From the NCBI RefSeq assembly GCF_002209565.1, contig NZ_NJIH01000019.1, positions 18,193 through 82,192 of the forward strand: a stretch of 64,000 nucleotides of DNA. The letters are read 5' to 3'. Both the position numbers and the translations under genes were made by a program. Below are positions 51,612-59,043 of the stretch, piece by piece; the stretch's first letter is position 1; every line of letters starts with the position of its first letter. This DNA is from Candidimonas nitroreducens. GTDB taxonomy: Bacteria; Pseudomonadota; Gammaproteobacteria; Burkholderiales; Burkholderiaceae_B. The notes under the pieces were generated by a model. It was not told where the DNA came from. It searched no databases and saw nothing but the letters and a program-made list of their open reading frames with translations.

Positions 51612-53308
51612 GAGCGCCGCTCCCCGCCAGCCCTTGTCTCTTCGCTCAGGCGCTCGGCGATCAATTTGCGCAGCGCCACCTTGTCGACCTTGCCCACGCG
51701 CGTGGTCGGGAATTCCTCGACGACCTCTATCCGCTCCGGGCACTTGAACTTCGCCAGGCCGCGCCCCAGCAGGAATTCGGCCAGCTCGCGCACGTCCGGC
51801 GCGCGGTGGCCGGGGCGCAGCACCAGGTAGGCGCAGGCGCGCTCGCCGTAGATGGGATCGGGCATGGCCACCAGCTTGGTGTCGGAAACCGCCGGATGCT
51901 GGCTGATGTGGCCCTCTATTTCTTCGCAGCCGATCTTCTCGCCGCCGCGGTTGATGTTGTCGCGCAGCCGGCCTTCGAAGGCATAGCACGAGCGGCCTTC
52001 GATGCGGCGGCCGGCGCCCCGGTGCTCGGTCACCATGTCGCCGGAGCGCACGAAGCCGTCGGCGGTCAGGGTGTCGCGCGTGGCGGCCTCGTCGCCGTAG
52101 TAGGCCGTGAGGCTGGAAGGGCCGCGAAAGCACAGTTCGCCCATGGTTCCGGGCGCGACGGGGCGGTCGGTGCCTGGCTCCAGCACCTTGATCTCGTCCT
52201 GGTCGCAGCCAGACGCGCCCTGGGTATGGTGCCGGACGAACGCCGGGTCATCGGCCGAAGCGCCCAGCAGCAGCCCTTCGGTGATGCCGTACAAGTTGGA
52301 GCAGGGCACGCCCAGGTGGGCCTCGAGCAGGTCGGCACGGCTCATGGTGGCGAACAGGCGCAGCGACGAAAGATCGTAGCGCGCCACATGCGGGTAGGCG
52401 ATCAGCCGCGGTGCGATCGGCCCTATCGACAGGCCGTGCGTCACGCGGTGCTGTTCGATCAGTTCCAGCATGCGCACGATGTCGACCTGAGGCATGAGCA
52501 CTGTAGTCACGCCCAGCAACATGGTGGGCACCAGGGCATAGAGCTGCCCGGCATTGTGCATCAGGGACAGGGACCAGATCACGCGCGACGAGGAATCGAT
52601 GGCGTAGCGCCGCGACCACCCTGCCGCGTGCCCCAGGTATTCGCCGTGGAAGCGCGGGATGATCTTCGGCAAGCCGGTCGAGCCGCCCGACAGCTGGAAG
52701 CTGAGCACGTCGCGAGGGCCGATGGCGACATCTTTCAGGCGCGCGCGCGCCGCCGGCGCCGCCTGGCCCGATATCAGGTCTTCCAGCGCATGGCCTTCTT
52801 GGGCCGCGCCCGCGCCCCGTGCCACGATCAGATGTTCGACTACAGGGTACTGCTGCATCATTCCATGCGCGAAGCCGACCAGGTCGAACTGGCTGAAGTC
52901 GGCCTGAACCACATAGGCGCGCGCTTGCGACATCTCGATCAGCTTGCCAATTTCGGCACTGCGGTATTGCGGGATGGCGCACACCGGCACCACGCCCGCC
53001 TTGTAGCTGGCCATCAGAGCGATCGCGGTTTCCCGCGCGGTGCCCATCTGGAATATGGCCCGGTCGCCCGGCGCCAGCCCCAGGTTCAGCAGCGCGGCAG
53101 CCAGGCGTTCGCTGCGATCGTCCAGCTCGGCGTAGCTCAAATTGCCCTCGTCGGTGATGTAGGCGGGGCGGTCGGGGTACTTGGCCGCAGTCTTGCGCAG
53201 CGCCCCACCCAGGGTGTCGTCGACCCAGGCGCCGCAGCGCAGGTAGTGTGCGGCCTGCTCTGCGCTGCGGTAGGCCACCCCCGGCACAGGGTTGAGTATG
53301 TCTCCCAT
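51608..53308 (-). CDS. Aryl acid AMP ligase, salicylyl-/2,3-dihydroxybenzoyl-AMP ligase (DhbE)-like
   Basis: The 566-aa ANL-superfamily enzyme has the core motif LSGGSTGLPKIIPR (206-219), Y-G-I-T-E-G, RSGDMV and the C-terminal GKVDKVALRK lysine. MHN at 250-252 corresponds to the His-Asn pair of DhbE whose Asn contacts the 2-hydroxyl of salicylate or 2,3-dihydroxybenzoate, supporting an ortho-hydroxybenzoate substrate. ATG at 53308 follows AAGGAGAAAACC. No siderophore synthetase is nearby; with the aryl-CoA hydroxylase downstream it fits catabolic activation of salicylate. Confidence 0.88.
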   Translation of the reverse strand: MGDILNPVPGVAYRSAEQAAHYLRCGAWVDDTLGGALRKTAAKYPDRPAYITDEGNLSYAELDDRSERLAAALLNLGLAPGDRAIFQMGTARETAIALMASYKAGVVPVCAIPQYRSAEIGKLIEMSQARAYVVQADFSQFDLVGFAHGMMQQYPVVEHLIVARGAGAAQEGHALEDLISGQAAPAARARLKDVAIGPRDVLSFQLSGGSTGLPKIIPRFHGEYLGHAAGWSRRYAIDSSSRVIWSLSLMHNAGQLYALVPTMLLGVTTVLMPQVDIVRMLELIEQHRVTHGLSIGPIAPRLIAYPHVARYDLSSLRLFATMSRADLLEAHLGVPCSNLYGITEGLLLGASADDPAFVRHHTQGASGCDQDEIKVLEPGTDRPVAPGTMGELCFRGPSSLTAYYGDEAATRDTLTADGFVRSGDMVTEHRGAGRRIEGRSCYAFEGRLRDNINRGGEKIGCEEIEGHISQHPAVSDTKLVAMPDPIYGERACAYLVLRPGHRAPDVRELAEFLLGRGLAKFKCPERIEVVEEFPTTRVGKVDKVALRKLIAERLSEETRAGGERRS

Positions 53309-53334
53309 GGTTTTCTCCTTGCTCGCTGTTTTCC

Positions 53335-53592
53335 TTAGGGCTCGATGCGAACCACGTCTCGGTCGAAGCGCGTGATGCGGCCCTGCAGGCCGCCAGTGAA
53401 CAGGCCATACCAGATGGCCGGCTTGAGCCCCAGCGCCTTCCTGCCGAACTCGATCGGGCCCTGCGCCTCGATCAGCTCGTAACCCGGCGGGCATTGCCTG
53501 ACCGTGCATTGCGGCATGCCGCGCGCGGCCTCGGCCAGGCCGGCGAATTCGGGCACTTGCGGCACGAAGATGCGGATGCGGGGCCCGTTCAT
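53335..53592 (-). CDS. Uncharacterised 85-aa protein
   Basis: I do not recognise this small soluble protein. It starts at ATG 53592, overlapping the VOC gene stop (ATGA), and ends 26 bp before the ligase start, so it is a real, coupled member of the operon. It has two halves: MNGPRIRIFVPQVPEF, then CTVRQCPPGYELIEAQGPIE and FGRKALGLKPAIWYGLFTGG. It has two cysteines six residues apart (sequence CTVRQC spans them) and a Gly/aromatic-rich C-terminal part. It has no signal peptide. A role as a small partner of the aromatic pathway enzymes is conceivable. Confidence 0.75.
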   Translation of the reverse strand: MNGPRIRIFVPQVPEFAGLAEAARGMPQCTVRQCPPGYELIEAQGPIEFGRKALGLKPAIWYGLFTGGLQGRITRFDRDVVRIEP

Positions 53593-54344
53593 GCTGCTTC
53601 TCCCATGCGATCGAGCAGCAGCCGCGCCTTGCGCGCCCAGACTGCATCGATGGGCCCGAGCCGCGCTACGCCGCCGGCCTCGTCTTCCAGCTCCATGGCC
53701 GCCTGCAGGGTCAGGGCGGCATCGTCCGCGTCGAGCGAGCCCAGCGGCCGCAGCTTGCGCGTGATCTCTATGAAATAGCCGTTGGGGTCGCGGAAATAAA
53801 TCGACTCGATGACTTCGTGGCGAGTCTCCACCGAGACTTCCACCCCTTTTGCCTCCAGGCGCCGCTTCCAGGCCTGCAGCTCTTGTTCGCCGTCGACCTG
53901 CCATGCGGTGTGCGTGGCGTCGAACACATGATCCTGCGGCCAGGGCCTGGCCTTTTCCCGGCCCTGCAGGGATTCTGGCGCCTGCGACCCCAGGTAATAG
54001 AAGAAGGCGATGGTGCTGCCCTTGCCGCTGTCGAAGAAGAAGTGCAGGAAATCGGGGTGGGTGGCGGGCCCCCAGCCGCGCGCGGAAATAGTGTGGATCA
54101 AGGGCAGGCCCAGGATATCGCGGTAGAACTCCACCGTTTCCCTGAGCTTCCAGGTAGGGCGTGCGCTGTGATCCACGCCGCGCAGCACCAGGCTGCCGGA
54201 GGCCGGCGCCGCCGGCGTGCCGGCCTGGTGCTGCGCGGCCGGGGCTTGCCTGCCGCCATTCGGGGCGCCTGCGGCGCCGGATGAGCGATGGTTGCGCTCG
54301 CCTGCGCCCTGGAGGGCAGGGCTGGCGCTCGGTTTCATGGTCAT
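53589..54344 (-). CDS. VOC (glyoxalase/extradiol dioxygenase-fold) family protein
   Basis: The 251-aa protein has a Gly/Ala/Pro-rich N-terminal stretch of about 45 residues, then a VOC domain: LVLRGVDHSARPTWKLRETVEFYRDILGLP with a metal-ligand His, DFLHFFFDSG, and IYFRDPNGYFIEI with the closing Glu. This His/His/Glu-like set fits a metal-dependent dioxygenase or isomerase. Gentisate dioxygenases are cupins, so if this gene cleaves the ring it is not the usual enzyme. Function is unassigned. Confidence 0.82.
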   Translation of the reverse strand: MTMKPSASPALQGAGERNHRSSGAAGAPNGGRQAPAAQHQAGTPAAPASGSLVLRGVDHSARPTWKLRETVEFYRDILGLPLIHTISARGWGPATHPDFLHFFFDSGKGSTIAFFYYLGSQAPESLQGREKARPWPQDHVFDATHTAWQVDGEQELQAWKRRLEAKGVEVSVETRHEVIESIYFRDPNGYFIEITRKLRPLGSLDADDAALTLQAAMELEDEAGGVARLGPIDAVWARKARLLLDRMGEAA

Positions 54345-54407
54345 GATCGAGTCCTCGCGAATACGACGGATATGAATTAAGTGGGCGCGAATTGCGGGCC
54401 GGCCCGC

Positions 54408-55691
54408 CTATAGGGCGAACTGCTGGCGCAGCCAGTCTTGGATCAGGCGGCCGGCCACATAGCGGCCAGGCTCTTCGTCCGGCGCCAGGGCGCGGCCGTG
54501 ATGGTCGCCGCGCACGCGCTCGTGGCGCTTGTCGGCCGCCCCCAGCGCGTCGTGGATTTGACGGATCGTGCCCGGAAAGCAGGCTTGATCGCCGGTGTAT
54601 TCCACCAGTAGCGTGGGCTGCCTGATGGACGGCGCGGTCTTGGCCAGCAGCGCGTTGGAAGAAATCCCGGACCAGGTCGACAGCCAGCTTTCCGGGGAAC
54701 ACAGGCGCGCAAAGCCCACCGACCCGTAGTTGGATGCGTAGGGATCCCGCCCCCAGAGCGAGCCGTACTTGCGGTCGGACGGATCCAGCGACAGGTCGCG
54801 GCAGCGCAGATCCGCGTCGGTGCGCCAGATTTCCATGACCTGGGTATGGGCGCCGAGGCGGCGATCCGGCAATGTTCCGGCGGCCTTGGCCCGGCCGCGC
54901 GCCTGCATGCGCGCGGCGATCAGCTCGTGCGCCCGCGCGTCCAGGCGGGCGACGCGGTCGCGCTGCGCCCGGCGATAGCGCTCGACGAAGGCGGGCGCGT
55001 AGCGCGCGCCTTGCGGCGGCTCGGCATAGCCGTTGGCCGGATCGAAGGGGTCGAGCGAGGCATCTACCGACAAGGGATCGGACTCGTCGGCCACGGACGG
55101 GTCTATGCACTGCATCAGCAACGCGCCCTGGCCCGGATGGGGCGCCAGCAGGATCATGCCGTCGGGCTGCGGCATGTCGAGCGTTTCCAGTCGCGTGGCG
55201 CGCCCCCCCGGCGTACGCGCCAGGCGTTCGGCGGGCGCCAGCGCCGCTTGCTGCGCATACAGCGCATACAGGCCGCTGCCACCCGAATTGCCCAGCAGCA
55301 CGATGCGCTCGAAGCCGGCCTGGCGCAGGAATTCCAGGCCCGCCGCCACGTCGTACAGCGCAAATTCGTGCTCCAGCCTCAAGTCGTTGCCCACGGAACG
55401 CGGCCACTGCGACCAGGCGGCGTAGCCGGCTCCGACGATATCGGGAATGGCGTAATGGCAGGCCATGAACTCCCGCGGATGCATGATGCAGACCACTGTG
55501 CGCGCAGTGCCGGCGGGCAGATACAGCGCACCGCCGGTCGCGGCGCCGTCACGGGTGCGCAACACCACATTGCGGGTAGTGGCGCCATCGGGCAGCCCGC
55601 GCGGATTCCAATCGGTGTTGAGCAGCCCGGCGGTGGCCTCGCCGTTTGCCTGCCGCCCGGCGCTGCCGGGCTGGTTCGGGGTTCCTGTCAT
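54408..55691 (-). CDS. Alpha/beta hydrolase
   Basis: The 427-aa protein has the nucleophile elbow GNSGGSG with strand IVLLGNSGGSGLYALYA, an early HPREFMA segment at the oxyanion position, and a late DHHGRAL His region. A large lid-like insert lies in the middle (about 190-310). ATG at 55691 is preceded by ACAGGAGACC; the frame extends far upstream through the operator and is not used there. It is the first gene of the operon. Release of an aromatic acid from an ester or amide is a possible entry step. Confidence 0.85.
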   Translation of the reverse strand: MTGTPNQPGSAGRQANGEATAGLLNTDWNPRGLPDGATTRNVVLRTRDGAATGGALYLPAGTARTVVCIMHPREFMACHYAIPDIVGAGYAAWSQWPRSVGNDLRLEHEFALYDVAAGLEFLRQAGFERIVLLGNSGGSGLYALYAQQAALAPAERLARTPGGRATRLETLDMPQPDGMILLAPHPGQGALLMQCIDPSVADESDPLSVDASLDPFDPANGYAEPPQGARYAPAFVERYRRAQRDRVARLDARAHELIAARMQARGRAKAAGTLPDRRLGAHTQVMEIWRTDADLRCRDLSLDPSDRKYGSLWGRDPYASNYGSVGFARLCSPESWLSTWSGISSNALLAKTAPSIRQPTLLVEYTGDQACFPGTIRQIHDALGAADKRHERVRGDHHGRALAPDEEPGRYVAGRLIQDWLRQQFAL

Positions 55692-55731
55692 GGTGGTCTC
55701 CTGTTTTCTGATTAGACATTCTAGACTATTT

Positions 55732-55749
55732 TTTGACATATATGTCAAA
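55732..55749 (-). promoter_or_regulatory. TetR operator 1 (aromatic operon promoter)
   Basis: TTTGACATATATGTCAAA is a perfect 18-bp palindrome, 41 bp upstream of the hydrolase ATG. On the minus strand it contains a TTGACA -35-like hexamer followed after 19 bp by TAGAAT. It shares TTGACA-N4-TGTCAA with operator 2 at 55922-55937. The 386-bp spacer 55692-56077 holds only these sites and no gene. Confidence 0.8.
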
Positions 55750-55921
55750 TAAATTTGTGACAGCGTGCTCGAATACATGCGCAGGCCTGTCAAACATGGT
55801 TCCGGGCCCGCACCGCAGCGGCCGCCAAACAGCCCGGACAGGACGGGGCGGCGCGCCCTGGCGGCCGCCCGCCAGCACTGCTTTTTCATTCCTATGCGCC
55901 GACCGGTGGCTGTCGACGAAT

Positions 55922-55950
55922 TTGACATAGGTGTCAAGCGTCTCTAGCAT
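55922..55950 (+). promoter_or_regulatory. TetR operator 2 and tetR-type gene promoter
   Basis: TTGACA-TAGG-TGTCAA (55922-55937) repeats the dyad of operator 1. The same TTGACA serves as -35 with a 17-bp spacer to TAGCAT (55945-55950), giving a promoter directed at the TetR gene. Binding here would cause autorepression. Confidence 0.75.
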
Positions 55951-56077
55951 TCCGTCTAGGCAGCCTTCTGCCCAGAGCCATCTCTTGAAATGAAACAGCC
56001 CGCCAGCGGGCCGGCCGGCGCGGTATGCGCTCCACGTCCCGCCGCCGGATTCTTCCCTTCTTTCACAAGCGCCGAAC

Positions 56078-56791
56078 GTGCCCACGACACCGTCCCGCAA
56101 ATCCCCGTCCGCGCTGAAATCGACGCGCCGCGAACTGCTGCGGGAATCCATCCTGGAAGCAGCCTCCAATCTGTTCATCCAGCGCGGCTTCCAGGGCACC
56201 AGCATGGGCGACATCGCAGAGGCCATGGGGGTGACCCGGACAGCTCTGTACTACTACTTCCGCAACAAGGAAGCCATACTGCAGGAGCTGGTGAGCGAGG
56301 TCACCGTCATGGCCGGCAAACTGGCCGCACAGGCGGCCGACCCGCAGGCCGATCCGGCACAGGCCCTACGGCAGATGGTGAAGCAGCACGCCCGCCTGAT
56401 ACTCAGCCATCCAGTGCAGTTTCGCGTGGTCGAGCGCAATGAAGAAAACCTGCCCGCAGCGCTGCACAAAAGCGCGCAGGCCGCCCGCAGGCAGGTACTG
56501 GATCGCTTCGAACACACGCTGCAGGCCGGCATGCAGGCCGGTCAGTTCCAGGTGGTGGCCCCAAAGATCGCAGCATTTGCCATCCTCGGCATGTGCAACT
56601 GGTGCGCATGGTGGTTCGACCCCGCCGGCGCCGTGCCCCAGGAAGACGTGGCGGACATGCTGGCGCAATTCGCCTTGCGCGCCGTCACCGGCGCAGATGA
56701 AGCGTCCCGGCCCAGCGGCAACAGCGTCGACGCCTCGCTGCGCCGGCTGCGCGAAGACCTGGCCCTGCTGGAAAAGCGGCTGCAGGGATAA
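56078..56791 (+). CDS. TetR-family transcriptional regulator
   Basis: The 237-aa protein starts at GTG 56078. Its TetR helix-turn-helix (about 20-65) reads ILEAASNLFIQRGFQGTSMGDIAEAMGVTRTALYYYF, followed by a helical ligand domain. It is divergent from the aromatic-CoA operon, and two matching operators lie in the spacer. The inducer is probably an intermediate or CoA ester of that pathway. A leader of about 120 nt precedes the start. Confidence 0.92.
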   Translation: MPTTPSRKSPSALKSTRRELLRESILEAASNLFIQRGFQGTSMGDIAEAMGVTRTALYYYFRNKEAILQELVSEVTVMAGKLAAQAADPQADPAQALRQMVKQHARLILSHPVQFRVVERNEENLPAALHKSAQAARRQVLDRFEHTLQAGMQAGQFQVVAPKIAAFAILGMCNWCAWWFDPAGAVPQEDVADMLAQFALRAVTGADEASRPSGNSVDASLRRLREDLALLEKRLQG

Positions 56792-56857
56792 GAGCCGCTT
56801 CGCTCCTTGATGGGCGAGCTTTTTGTGGCCGTGCGGCTCCGCTAGTATGAACAGGCC

Positions 56858-57811
56858 TTAGCTCTGTGCCGACGTCTTCAATTCCTGCGCGCTCGTCTGC
56901 AGGCTCTGGATCATGGCGGCCAGCGCGGGAGACGGGGCCAGGCCGCGCAGCGTGATGATGCCGATGGGCCCGAATACCGGCGGCAGCGCCAGGGGCAGCG
57001 CGGCAAGCAGCCCGCGCCGCTGATATTCACGGCCGACGGCGGCGGGGAATATGCCCAGCGCGCCGGCGGTTTCCATCAGCGCAAGGTTGTTGAGTATCGA
57101 AGCCGATCGGGCCAATACCCGGGGCTCGATCCGGTGGCGATCCAGCAGCAGGATCAAGGCATCGTGCACGGGCGAACCCTCGGGCGGCAGTATCCATGGA
57201 TAGTCCCCCAGGTCGCGCCAGCTCAAGGCGCTTTTGTGTGCCGTCAGCGGATGGCCCGGCGCCACCGCCAGCACCATGGGCTCTTCGAGCAAAGCTGCCT
57301 GCTCATAAGCAGCACCGGCCGTGGCGCGCCCGAGACGGGCCACCACCACATCGAGGCGGCGCGCCTCCAGGGCGGGCAGCAGCGACTCGACCGACGCTTC
57401 GTGGATCGTCACCGTCAGGCCCGGGGCAGACTGCCGCAACAGTACCAGGCCGCGCGGCACCAGGCAGACGGCGGATGAAGAATTCGTACCCAGGCGAAGC
57501 TCTCCGGCCAATTGGTCGCCCGATGCCTCCAGCTCATCCCCAAGCCGGCCGAGATCGCCCAGAATCCAACGTGCATGGCGGATGAGGATCTCGCCCTGGG
57601 GGGTAGGCAAAGCCCCCTTGGCGGTGCGCTCGAACAGGCGCGCACCGACCATGGCCTCGAGCTCCGCCAGCATCTTGGATGCGCCGGGCTGGGTGGTAGC
57701 CAGGCGCCCCGCCGCTTCAGCCTGATTACGCACGTCGGCCAGCACGACCAGCAGCTTCAGATGCCGCAATTTCAATCTGCTGCGTAGATACCAGTCCCCA
57801 TCCAGCATCAT
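56858..57811 (-). CDS. LysR-family transcriptional regulator
   Basis: The 317-aa protein has the winged helix about 11-70 (LRHLKLLVVLADVRNQAEAAGRLATTQPGASKML) and a full effector domain. The second Met (57808) is also possible. It is divergent from the Bug - sulfatase pair and likely regulates it, perhaps as part of sulfur-ester use. Confidence 0.9.
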   Translation of the reverse strand: MMLDGDWYLRSRLKLRHLKLLVVLADVRNQAEAAGRLATTQPGASKMLAELEAMVGARLFERTAKGALPTPQGEILIRHARWILGDLGRLGDELEASGDQLAGELRLGTNSSSAVCLVPRGLVLLRQSAPGLTVTIHEASVESLLPALEARRLDVVVARLGRATAGAAYEQAALLEEPMVLAVAPGHPLTAHKSALSWRDLGDYPWILPPEGSPVHDALILLLDRHRIEPRVLARSASILNNLALMETAGALGIFPAAVGREYQRRGLLAALPLALPPVFGPIGIITLRGLAPSPALAAMIQSLQTSAQELKTSAQS

Positions 57812-57876
57812 TTCTTCCTCTCAAAGGAACGGCTCCGCGCCCGGCCACGACCTGACGCTCCACTAGCAACTTATCC

Positions 57877-57902
57877 ATTTTTGAATATTACTTCATAAAA
57901 AT
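57877..57902. promoter_or_regulatory. AT-rich dyad between LysR and Bug - sulfatase
   Basis: ATTTTT (57877-57882) and AAAAAT (57897-57902) flank a TGAATATTACTTCA core in the 204-bp divergent spacer. It is a candidate LysR site or promoter; the evidence is weak. Confidence 0.3.
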
Positions 57903-58015
57903 ATCATTAGACAGGCATGTTCTCGCCCACCTACCATGGCCGCATCAAACCCGTGATGACGGCCCGGCACACAAGCCACTACAACGTCGGCCATCACAAT
58001 CAAAGGAGACATCCC

Positions 58016-58981
58016 ATGCCTACCCTAGTGCACGCCTGCCGCGCCATCCTGGCGCTGGCACTCTGCAGCCTCGCCGTCCCTGCCCTGGCTGCCGGCTATC
58101 CCGATCGTCCAATCACATTCATCGTTCCCACTACGCCCGGCGGAGCAGGCGACACCGTGTGCCGGGAATTGGCCGAAAGCATGGCGAAAAAACTGGGGCA
58201 GCCCATCATCGTCGAGAACAAGCCCGGAGCGGGCGGAATCATCGGCTCCAAGCTCGCGGCCAAGGCCGCGCCCGATGGCTACACCATCGTCCTGGGCATC
58301 GATTCGGCACTCGCCGTATCGCCGTACCTGCTCGGTGCGCTGCCCTATCACCCCAAGCGGGACTTCGCCCCCATCGGTCAGATAGGCACCGTCCAGTTCA
58401 TGCTGGTGGCGGCCCCCGGCAGCGGGATCGACTCCACCGCCGCGCTGATCGCCCGCGCCAAGGCGGCCCCGGGCCGCATTCCGTATGCGTCCGGGGGCAC
58501 TGGATCGGTGCATCAATTGGCCATGGAGATTTTCGAGAAGGATGCAGGCATAAAACTCGAACACATTCCCTACAAGGCCGCGCCGCAAGGCTTCGCCGAC
58601 CTGATGGGCGATCATGTATCGGTCATGTTCATCGCCGTGGGCACGGGCCTGCCGGCGGCGGCCAGCGGCCGGGTGCGGGCACTGGGCTATGCCGGCACTC
58701 ACGCAAAAGACGGCATGCAGCCGCTGTCCAAGACCGTACCCGGCTTTTCGTTCGAGAGCTGGTTCGGCCTGTTCGCTCCTCGTGGAACCCCGGCTCCCGT
58801 CGTCGCCAGGCTGTCGTCCGCCCTGAAGGCCGCTTTGCAGGATCCCGCCGTGGCGTCGAAATTCATCACCGCCGGCGTCGAGCCTACGTGGTCGAGCCCT
58901 GCAACACTGGAACATCGGCTGGCGCGCGACATCGACACTTATCATGGACTGCTGGCGAAACTACAGGCCAATGCGGGCTGA
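58016..58981 (+). CDS. Bug/TctC-family periplasmic receptor (orphan) 10
   Basis: The 321-aa receptor starts at ATG 58016 with AAAGGAGAC upstream and a signal peptide cleaved near residue 26 (VPALA/AGYPD). ITFIVPTTPGGAGD and HIPYKAAPQG are present. It precedes the sulfatase gene by 62 bp, so a sulfate ester is a plausible ligand. Confidence 0.92.
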   Translation: MPTLVHACRAILALALCSLAVPALAAGYPDRPITFIVPTTPGGAGDTVCRELAESMAKKLGQPIIVENKPGAGGIIGSKLAAKAAPDGYTIVLGIDSALAVSPYLLGALPYHPKRDFAPIGQIGTVQFMLVAAPGSGIDSTAALIARAKAAPGRIPYASGGTGSVHQLAMEIFEKDAGIKLEHIPYKAAPQGFADLMGDHVSVMFIAVGTGLPAAASGRVRALGYAGTHAKDGMQPLSKTVPGFSFESWFGLFAPRGTPAPVVARLSSALKAALQDPAVASKFITAGVEPTWSSPATLEHRLARDIDTYHGLLAKLQANAG

Positions 58982-59043
58982 ACCGCGGCAGCCGTCCCGG
59001 GCCCGGGGAATTCCCAACGATACTTCAACCCAGCTGCCACACC

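Noticed and set aside
55692..55937. N-terminal extension of the alpha/beta hydrolase frame
   Set aside because: It would translate through operator 1 and into operator 2; a good Shine-Dalgarno precedes ATG 55691.
58159..59043. N-terminal extension of the sulfatase frame by 295 codons
   Set aside because: It overlaps the Bug gene in another frame and is Arg-rich; the sulfatase fold starts normally at ATG 59044.
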